Origin: Thiomicrospira sp. UBA5634
GTDB taxonomy: Bacteria > Pseudomonadota > Gammaproteobacteria > Thiomicrospirales > Thiomicrospiraceae
DNA: 11,808 nt
Direction of reading: 5' to 3'
Assembly: GCA_002421475.1 (NCBI GenBank)
Contig: DIJW01000218.1
Coordinates: 1 to 11,808, forward strand
Shown here: piece by piece, positions 7,160-11,808 of the stretch
Position numbering within the stretch: position 1 is the first letter of the stretch
Layout: every line of letters begins with the position of its first letter
Notes under the pieces: generated by a model
What the model saw: only the letters and a program-made list of their open reading frames with translations
The model's database searches: none
Told to the model about the DNA's origin: nothing
Made by a program: the position numbers and the translations under genes

Positions 7160-8168
7160 AGTGCGCTCCTTGTTGCTGAAGCTGAATAGCTTGGCAGCGA
7201 TAACCCCATTGGCGGCATAAGTCGCTCGGATCATTTAAGCCTATCGCCATGATCACACCGGCGGCATCGCCGTTTATACTGCCGGCACCGCATATTTTGG
7301 CGGCTAAATCCTGTTGCTGTAATGCTGCAATAAAAGCGGTGACCTTGGGCGGTACAACGCCAATTGTTGTCAGCAGTTGTTGATTGATGTGCACCGCTTG
7401 TTTTAACGCCGCTTGGTTTTGCTGCAACCAGGCCAGGTGCATCAGTTGGGTACAATCGGCAAAACGCTGCCATAGCGTAGTATCTTGCGCATAATGGGTT
7501 TTTACTGCCGCGACACATTCGCCGGTAGTGCTTTGCGGTTCGCCACTGTCAATTAACCAGGCCTGCAACGGATGATTGGGTAAGTGCTGTAATGCTTCAC
7601 CGCGCTGATAACGTAATAAACCGCCGTGGAAAATAGTGATAGGGTCTAAACCGCTGGATTGACCCGGTTGATAAGACTCAATGGTTTTAGCCATTTGCAA
7701 CAAGGCGTTCGGATCATCAAGTTGCTGCTGTTTAAATAATGCCGCCAAAACACTAACAATCACCGCCGCCGAACTGCCTAATCCACGCCCAACCCAAGCG
7801 TTAGACTGGATTTCAAGTCGCCAGTGGCCGGGTGTAAGCGGGCTGCATTGATTGACATAAAATAAACACAGTAACACTAAGTCGAAAGGGCTCTGGCACA
7901 CTTGGCGAATGCCCAGTTGTTGCTGTTGAAACTGATGATAACGCGTGGCAATTACTTGTGCTTGTTGCCAGGCCTGGTTAAATGACCAGGCCTGGTGTTG
8001 CTGATAATCTAGCAGATGGATTTCAATTTTAGATTGATTGGCTGCTTTAAAATCTAATGTGCACTGTGTTGGTAAATCAATCGCCAAACTGAGTGCCGGC
8101 GCGCCATATAACACCGCATGCTCACCGCTAAGAATAAGTTTCGCGGGTACGCTGCAGTGGATTGGCAT
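7143..8168 (-). CDS. mvk: GHMP kinase of the mevalonate pathway, probable mevalonate kinase
   Basis: Mevalonate kinase makes 5-phosphomevalonate from mevalonate and ATP in the cytoplasm. The 341 residues contain VPAKLILSGEHAVLYGAPAL (7-26), the ATP loop GRGLGSSAAVIVSVLAAL (127-144), SSGLDP (171-176, the likely catalytic Asp at 175), HGGLLRYQRG (181-190) and AAKICGAGSINGDAAGVIMA (289-308). The inserted segment between about 45 and 110 (including a QAW repeat and FDLVLLCLFYVN) and the GGxLRYxxG stretch are laid out as in eukaryotic-type mevalonate kinases. The third motif carries extra residues (GAGSINGDAAG) instead of the usual GAGGGGC. The protein is rich in glutamine. It starts three bases after the mvaS stop and overlaps the next gene by 17 bases. 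The superfamily is certain; which of the two kinases does which step is inferred. Confidence 0.78.
   Translation of the reverse strand: MPIHCSVPAKLILSGEHAVLYGAPALSLAIDLPTQCTLDFKAANQSKIEIHLLDYQQHQAWSFNQAWQQAQVIATRYHQFQQQQLGIRQVCQSPFDLVLLCLFYVNQCSPLTPGHWRLEIQSNAWVGRGLGSSAAVIVSVLAALFKQQQLDDPNALLQMAKTIESYQPGQSSGLDPITIFHGGLLRYQRGEALQHLPNHPLQAWLIDSGEPQSTTGECVAAVKTHYAQDTTLWQRFADCTQLMHLAWLQQNQAALKQAVHINQQLLTTIGVVPPKVTAFIAALQQQDLAAKICGAGSINGDAAGVIMAIGLNDPSDLCRQWGYRCQAIQLQQQGAHCVNEL
7978..8006. repeat. CCAGGCCTGG palindrome, copies 3 and 4 in tandem
   Basis: Two exact copies, 7978-7987 and 7996-8005, with starts 18 bp apart in mvk; both encode Gln-Ala-Trp. Near copies are CCAGGCCTGC at 7557 and CCAGGCCAGG at 7428, each one base off, in the same gene. 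Confidence 0.8.
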
Positions 8169-8171
8169 GAT

Positions 8172-9356
8172 TTATTGACCTGTTTTAAGGTAGCAACGTT
8201 TGTGGTCTTGAATGCCACTCAAACGGAAAGGACCCGCATGGTATTCAGGGAAGGTAATATTTTCTTGATTGGGTTCGGCGCGGTGATAAAACTCTAGGTA
8301 TTGATCATAACTGAGGGCTTTACGCTGCGCGATTTGATGTTGATGACTGGCAGTCATTAAAACCTGTTCATATCCCGGCTGAATAATTCCGGTAAAAAAC
8401 TCTGCCACACAGCCTGAACCATAACTAAAAAAACCGACCCGCTGATGCGCCAGGCCTGGTTGATTAGCCGGGTAGTTGTCCAGTAATGAACAAAAACCGA
8501 CAAACAATGATGCGCTATAACTGTTGCCGACCACGCGGTTATAAATTTGGCTGGGCGCAATTTGCGCCAGCGTGGTGGCATCATCTTGCTGAATTGCGTT
8601 TTGTTTAACCAGTTGTTTATGCGCTTTTTCTGCCATTTTGGTAAACGGGATGTGATAACAGAATTGCTGAATATCATTGAAACCGCGGCCGGTTTCTTCG
8701 ATGAAATGTTGCCAAGCAAACTTTAGACTGCTCAAATAAACTTTGGTTGAATACTTGCCGTCTACGAGGGCGGTTTCGCGGTGGTTTGGCCGCCAAAAAT
8801 CCATCACATCTTCAGTGTGATAACCAGAGCCGGATTCAATCGCCAAAATGCGCGGATTCACCCGCACTAACATCGCTACCGCACCACAACCTTGGGTGGC
8901 TTCGCCGGAGGTGTCCAAGTCATAACGCGCGATATCCGCCGCGATAACCAATACCTGTTCTTTGGCATTGGCTTTCACCATATTGACCGCCATTTGCAAC
9001 GCAGCGGCACCGGCATAACAAGCATGTTTGAGTTCGATCACGCGGCAACGATTCGGCAAACTTAATAAACTATGCACAAACGCACCGGCTGATTTAGATT
9101 GATCTACGCCGGATTCGGTTGCAAACAAAACTGCGCTGATTTTTTCACGTTCAATTTGCGCCAAAACAGGTTCAGCCGCTTTGGCTGATAGCGTCACAAT
9201 ATCTTCATCCGGGGGAGCAATCGACATTTTTTCTTGGCCGATTCCCACCAGGTATTTTTCAACATCCTGATTTTTTTGCTGGGCAAACACGTCCAACCCC
9301 AGATAAAAATCTGAGGTTGCAAAATGAATTAAATCAATACCGACATTTTGGTTCAT
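8172..9356 (-). CDS. mvaS: Hydroxymethylglutaryl-CoA synthase
   Basis: This thiolase-fold enzyme condenses acetyl-CoA with acetoacetyl-CoA to HMG-CoA, the first committed step. The 394-residue length is normal for bacterial enzymes. The catalytic triad is visible: Glu81 in FATESGVDQSKSAG (78-91), Cys113 in ELKHACYAGAAAL (108-120) and His235 in CYHIPFTKMA (233-242), each two residues later than the E79/C111/H233 known for the Staphylococcus aureus enzyme. SGEATQGCGAVAML (150-163), DFWRPNHRE (186-194), a GNSYSAS segment and FFSYGSG complete the pattern. The ATG at 9356 overlaps the TGA of the preceding fni gene as ATGA, so translation is likely coupled; the ribosome binding site is poor. One palindrome copy lies in it at 8450. 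Confidence 0.96.
   Translation of the reverse strand: MNQNVGIDLIHFATSDFYLGLDVFAQQKNQDVEKYLVGIGQEKMSIAPPDEDIVTLSAKAAEPVLAQIEREKISAVLFATESGVDQSKSAGAFVHSLLSLPNRCRVIELKHACYAGAAALQMAVNMVKANAKEQVLVIAADIARYDLDTSGEATQGCGAVAMLVRVNPRILAIESGSGYHTEDVMDFWRPNHRETALVDGKYSTKVYLSSLKFAWQHFIEETGRGFNDIQQFCYHIPFTKMAEKAHKQLVKQNAIQQDDATTLAQIAPSQIYNRVVGNSYSASLFVGFCSLLDNYPANQPGLAHQRVGFFSYGSGCVAEFFTGIIQPGYEQVLMTASHQHQIAQRKALSYDQYLEFYHRAEPNQENITFPEYHAGPFRLSGIQDHKRCYLKTGQ
8450..8459. repeat. CCAGGCCTGG palindrome, copy 5
   Basis: Exact copy in mvaS, encoding Pro-Gly-Leu, the second frame seen for this palindrome. Confidence 0.8.
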
Positions 9357-10426
9357 AGGGTGGAATTCGTTCCGCCGTGGGCGCGCAAAAGTAACGCGTC
9401 GTTTAAAAAAAGAGTTTCAATATTGGGCGCGCCGAGTAAAAACTGCGCGACCTGAAATTGTTGTTTTAAGTCCTGTATCGCTTCAATCGTCGCCTCGACA
9501 GATTGCATCGCCGGCCGCAATAATGGCGCGGCTACACCACAGACACAGCCGCCCATTATAACTGATTTAACCATATCAATGCCATTGCGAATACCGCCGC
9601 TGGCAAAGAACTGCGCTTGGTTTTGAAAAGGCCGCGCTAACTGCAGGGCTTGCGGCGTTGTTAAACCCCAATCTTGAAACATTACACCCAGCGGCGATTG
9701 CGCACGATGGGATTCTATCCGACTCCAAGATGTGCCGCCGCGGCCGGCTAAGTCGAAATACTTAATGCCGGCTTGTAATCCGAGCTGGATGTCGGCGGGC
9801 GCTAAACCGCAACCGACTTCTTTTAATACAATCGGCACATCCAGCTGACAGGCGAGTGCGTGAATTTTATCCGCCAAGCGCGCAAAGTTGCGATCACCTT
9901 CAGGCTGGATGAGTTCTTGGAGTGGATTCAGGTGCAGAATCAATGCATCGGCTTGCAATATATCAATTGCGGCGCGTGCTTCATCAAGGCCAAACCCGGT
10001 GTTAAGTTGCACCGCGCCCAGATTCGCAAGCAGAGGAATATTAGGTGCAAATCGGCGCAAATCAAAACTTTTACGTGCTTGAGGATCGGTGATCATCGCG
10101 CGTTGTGAACCGACAGCCAATGCCACTTGGCAGCTTTCAGCCGCCTGTGCAAGATTTTGGTTGATTTGCACTAGGTTGTCAGCGCCGCCGCCGGTCATGG
10201 ATGAAATGAGTAATGGGAAATCTAAACGGTAGTTAAACAATCTGGTCGATGAGTCGAGTTCGACGAAGTTAAGTTCAGGCAACGCGCGATGCATCAACTG
10301 AATGGCATCAAATCCGCTTTGCGCGCGTTCGATTTCGCTATCTTCAAGCAGATAGTCAATATGGTCTTGTTTGCGTTGGGTAATCGTTTGCCGATCAGTC
10401 ACGATGTGTGCGTTCCAGTTTGACAT
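9353..10426 (-). CDS. fni: Type 2 isopentenyl-diphosphate delta-isomerase (FMN)
   Basis: This flavoenzyme interconverts isopentenyl and dimethylallyl diphosphate and needs FMN, NAD(P)H and Mg2+. The 357-residue TIM-barrel protein shows RKQDHI (18-23), SSMTGG (75-80), VGSQR (105-109), HLNPLQE (165-171) with QPEGD (174-178), KEVGCG (202-207), GRGGTSW (228-234) and SGGIRNG (276-282), all hallmarks of the type 2 family and absent from the unrelated Nudix-type Idi. ATG 10426 overlaps the end of mvaA by 32 bases; a GTG at 10402 (residue 9) is an alternative start with a smaller overlap. It is the second gene of the operon, ahead of mvaS, an order in which the isomerase can be made in step with the upper pathway. 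Confidence 0.95.
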   Translation of the reverse strand: MSNWNAHIVTDRQTITQRKQDHIDYLLEDSEIERAQSGFDAIQLMHRALPELNFVELDSSTRLFNYRLDFPLLISSMTGGGADNLVQINQNLAQAAESCQVALAVGSQRAMITDPQARKSFDLRRFAPNIPLLANLGAVQLNTGFGLDEARAAIDILQADALILHLNPLQELIQPEGDRNFARLADKIHALACQLDVPIVLKEVGCGLAPADIQLGLQAGIKYFDLAGRGGTSWSRIESHRAQSPLGVMFQDWGLTTPQALQLARPFQNQAQFFASGGIRNGIDMVKSVIMGGCVCGVAAPLLRPAMQSVEATIEAIQDLKQQFQVAQFLLGAPNIETLFLNDALLLRAHGGTNSTL

Positions 10427-11447
10427 GCGCCGCCATCAGCTCACCCGGATTGGTTTGCGCCGCCAGTAACGATAATTCGCCACATAGGGCGGTTGCGCCG
10501 GCAATGCAAGCAAGGCGGCGTGCATTTACACCCGGTTCGGCGCTGTTATCGGCGCAACCGAGTTGTTGCAGATTGATTTGTACAAAGTCTAAACCCTTAC
10601 CGTTGCCCACCGTGCCAACAATCAAATTAGGCAGGGTGGTGGAGAAGTACAGATCACCTTCAGGCGTGACTTCGGCGTGGTTAATCGCTTGCGAACCTTC
10701 GACAATATTGGCCGCATCTTGGCCGGTGGCTAAATAAAAGCCGAGCAACATATTGGCGACATGAGCGTTTGCAGTGCGTAAACCGCCGGAAACAATCGAG
10801 CCGATCAAATCTTTTTTGATATGCAAATCCACCAATGCTTGCGGTGTCGTTTTTAGAAAACGCTGGCAGAGTTTGGCGGGGATGGTGGTTTCGCATACCA
10901 CGTTTTTGCCGCGCCCTAAAATGCCGTTTACCGCAGATACTTTTTTATCGGTGCAAAAGTTGGCGGAAATCGATACATATTCTAAGTTTGGATACTGCGC
11001 CAAAATCCACGGGAATAAAGTATCAGCCGCTTGCGTTGCCATATTGTGGCCGGAGGCATCGCCGGTGGTAAATTCCAAACGTAAAAAAATCAGATTACCG
11101 ATAATTTGAAAATGGCTGTCAATCAATTTGGCGAAGCGACTGGTTTGCGCAACTTGGATTTGCATTTCGGCATGACGAGTTTGCAGTGATTGCACGGCGG
11201 CGCGTGCTTCGGCGGCATGAGGCGCTTGCAATAAAATAGAGCGTGTCATGCGTTCATCAATGAGGGTAACGCGAATACCGCCGGCATGGGCAGTGGTGCG
11301 TGCGCCGCGTGCAACCGATGGCCATAACGGTGTTTCGTAGGTGGCCATCGGCACCATTAAATCATCGACCACAACATCACCGATCAGCTTAAATGGGCCA
11401 ACCGATTGCATGGGGATTTGGGCAAATTGAGGAGTCTGAATAGTCAT
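10395..11447 (-). CDS. mvaA: Hydroxymethylglutaryl-CoA reductase
   Basis: The enzyme reduces HMG-CoA to mevalonate, usually the flux-setting step. From ATG 11447 the protein has 350 residues. Likely catalytic residues are Glu38 in MATYETPLWPSVARG (34-48), the Lys of NFCTDKK (163-169), Asp244 in ATGQDAANIVEGS (240-252) and His341 in [12 protein letters not shown] (335-346). TTGDASGHN (127-135), GRGKNVVCE (178-186) and LIVGTVGNGKG (275-285) resemble class I (biosynthetic) enzymes more than the Pseudomonas mevalonii class II type. Oddities are YET where many have TEG and GNGK where GGGT is usual. Alternative starts are ATG 11456 (three residues longer, but inside the -10 box) and ATG 11531, which would extend through the promoter and terminator region and is rejected. 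No ribosome binding site precedes either close ATG. It is the first gene of the mevalonate operon. Confidence 0.92.
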   Translation of the reverse strand: MTIQTPQFAQIPMQSVGPFKLIGDVVVDDLMVPMATYETPLWPSVARGARTTAHAGGIRVTLIDERMTRSILLQAPHAAEARAAVQSLQTRHAEMQIQVAQTSRFAKLIDSHFQIIGNLIFLRLEFTTGDASGHNMATQAADTLFPWILAQYPNLEYVSISANFCTDKKVSAVNGILGRGKNVVCETTIPAKLCQRFLKTTPQALVDLHIKKDLIGSIVSGGLRTANAHVANMLLGFYLATGQDAANIVEGSQAINHAEVTPEGDLYFSTTLPNLIVGTVGNGKGLDFVQINLQQLGCADNSAEPGVNARRLACIAGATALCGELSLLAAQTNPGELMAAHVKLERTHRD

Positions 11448-11454
11448 GCGCGCC

Positions 11455-11460
11455 ATTATA
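11455..11460 (-). promoter_or_regulatory. Probable -10 box of the mevalonate operon
   Basis: The minus strand reads TATAAT from 11460 to 11455, then GGCGCGC and the mvaA ATG at 11447. A start point six to eight bases after the -10 would fall at or next to that ATG, so the mRNA would have essentially no leader. The discriminator GGCGCGC is very GC-rich, a trait of promoters repressed during stringent response. No good -35 is seen 16-18 bp upstream (GTGCCC or GGTGCC there), so an activator might be needed. Confidence 0.5.
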
Positions 11461-11513
11461 AACGAGAAAGGCGAATTGGGCACCTTGATTAACCCGTAGT
11501 TAATTGCCGAAAC

Positions 11514-11539
11514 AAAAAGGCCCGGTAACAACCAGGCCT
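11514..11539 (-). terminator. Intrinsic terminator of the phosphate permease gene
   Basis: On the minus strand AGGCCTGGT (11539-11531), loop TGTT and ACCGGGCCT (11526-11518) form a nine-pair stem with one G-U pair, followed by TTTTG. It begins 11 bases after the permease stop codon and lies upstream of the mvaA promoter, insulating the two units. Its left arm is part of a CCAGGCCTGG palindrome copy. Confidence 0.75.
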
Positions 11540-11542
11540 GGT
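11531..11542. repeat. CCAGGCCTGG palindrome, copy 6
   Basis: ACCAGGCCTGGT, the only intergenic copy. It lies just after the permease stop codon and supplies one arm of the intrinsic terminator at 11514-11539. Confidence 0.8.
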
Positions 11543-11550
11543 GCTAAGGT

Positions 11551-11808
11551 TTAAGGCAGCATAAAACCGCGAATAGCGTAGAAAATGCCCGCCGCAAGTA
11601 ATGCGGTAGCCGGTACGGTAATAACCCAAGCGGCGATAACTTTAAGCATAATTGAGCGTTTTACCAATTCATGGCGATAGACTTTTTTCAGGCCTTTACG
11701 TTCTTTTTTGGTTAAGTGAGCGTTGTTGTCCAAGGCATCATTTTTTAGATTCTGTAACATGCGACCTTTTTCCGCCAAGGAAGCTTTGTCAAAACGGCGG
11801 ATAAAGGC
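11551..11808 (-). CDS. PiT-family inorganic phosphate permease, C-terminal end only
   Basis: The reading frame is open from the window edge at 11808 to a stop at 11551, giving 85 residues that begin AFIRRFDKASLAEKGRML. A charged cytoplasmic stretch (about 1-50, with LTKKERKGLKKVYRHELVKR) leads to a final hydrophobic helix (about 54-80, VIAAWVITVPATALLAAGIF) and a short FMLP tail. The AWVITVPATA helix is the typical end of PitA-like permeases, which carry metal-phosphate across the inner membrane with protons. The apparent short TTG-initiated frame from 11778 is not a separate gene, since the frame continues upstream. Most of the gene lies outside the window, so subgroup and substrate are unresolved. 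Confidence 0.8.
   Translation of the reverse strand, partial: AFIRRFDKASLAEKGRMLQNLKNDALDNNAHLTKKERKGLKKVYRHELVKRSIMLKVIAAWVITVPATALLAAGIFYAIRGFMLP

Noticed and set aside
7160..7234. ATG 7234 start for the second GHMP kinase
   Set aside because: It would overlap the upstream kinase gene by 92 bases, whereas GTG 7159 has an ideal AAGGAG site and puts motif 1 at the expected position.
10408..11109. Rightward open frames of 70-111 residues opposite mvaA
   Set aside because: They are antisense to a gene with clear catalytic motifs, lack ribosome binding sites and resemble no family I know; the GC-rich codons of the real gene suppress stops on the other strand.
11448..11531. Longer N-terminus for mvaA from ATG 11531
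   Set aside because: It would code across the -10 box and the pit terminator, and the extra residues do not look like the family.
1..11808. CRISPR arrays, tRNA or rRNA genes, insertion sequences, integrases
   Set aside because: I saw no regularly spaced repeats, cloverleaf-like sequence, transposase motifs or long terminal inverted repeats; the CCAGGCCTGG copies are irregularly spaced and inside genes.

Overview
The window looks like a chromosomal segment of a gammaproteobacterium of moderate GC content. The sspA-sspB pair, with a gammaproteobacterial-type SspA and a ClpX-binding tail on SspB, supports that class. The unusual trait is a complete mevalonate-pathway operon; most Gammaproteobacteria use the MEP route. 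Mevalonate genes are known in scattered gammaproteobacterial lineages such as Legionella/Coxiella relatives and some Thiotrichales-type sulfur or methyl oxidisers. I cannot name a genus from this sequence alone.

Left part (1-4020): a membrane and surface-sugar region. A truncated, leftward gene for a flippase-like protein of the LPG-synthase transmembrane family (1-798) is followed, after a 249 bp divergent intergenic region, by a rightward three-gene cassette: an ArnT/PMT-type membrane glycosyltransferase, a GtrB/DPM1-type polyprenyl-phosphate glycosyltransferase and a GtrA-type small membrane protein. Together they look like a unit that makes a polyprenyl-phosphate sugar, moves it across the membrane and transfers it to an unknown acceptor. 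The 249 bp gap holds an extended -10 for the leftward gene but no convincing promoter for the rightward one.

Middle (4021-5227): sspA and sspB, transcribed rightward from a promoter tucked against a perfect 11 bp hairpin. Their transcript ends in an intrinsic terminator lying inside the 3' coding end of the convergent mvaD gene.

Right part (11460 down to 5240): a tightly packed leftward operon, mvaA - fni - mvaS - mvk - second GHMP kinase - mvaD. It encodes every step from acetoacetyl-CoA to IPP and DMAPP; only an acetoacetyl-CoA thiolase is absent. Genes overlap or lie within 15 bp of one another. A TATAAT box sits so close to the mvaA start that a leaderless mRNA is plausible. Upstream of it is the 3' end of a PiT-family phosphate permease gene with its own terminator.

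The most distinctive non-gene signal is the 10 bp palindrome CCAGGCCTGG. It occurs six times exactly, all between 5561 and 11542: five copies in mevalonate genes, read in two different frames, and one in the pit terminator. It is absent from 1-5560. This resembles a highly iterated palindrome acting at the DNA level.
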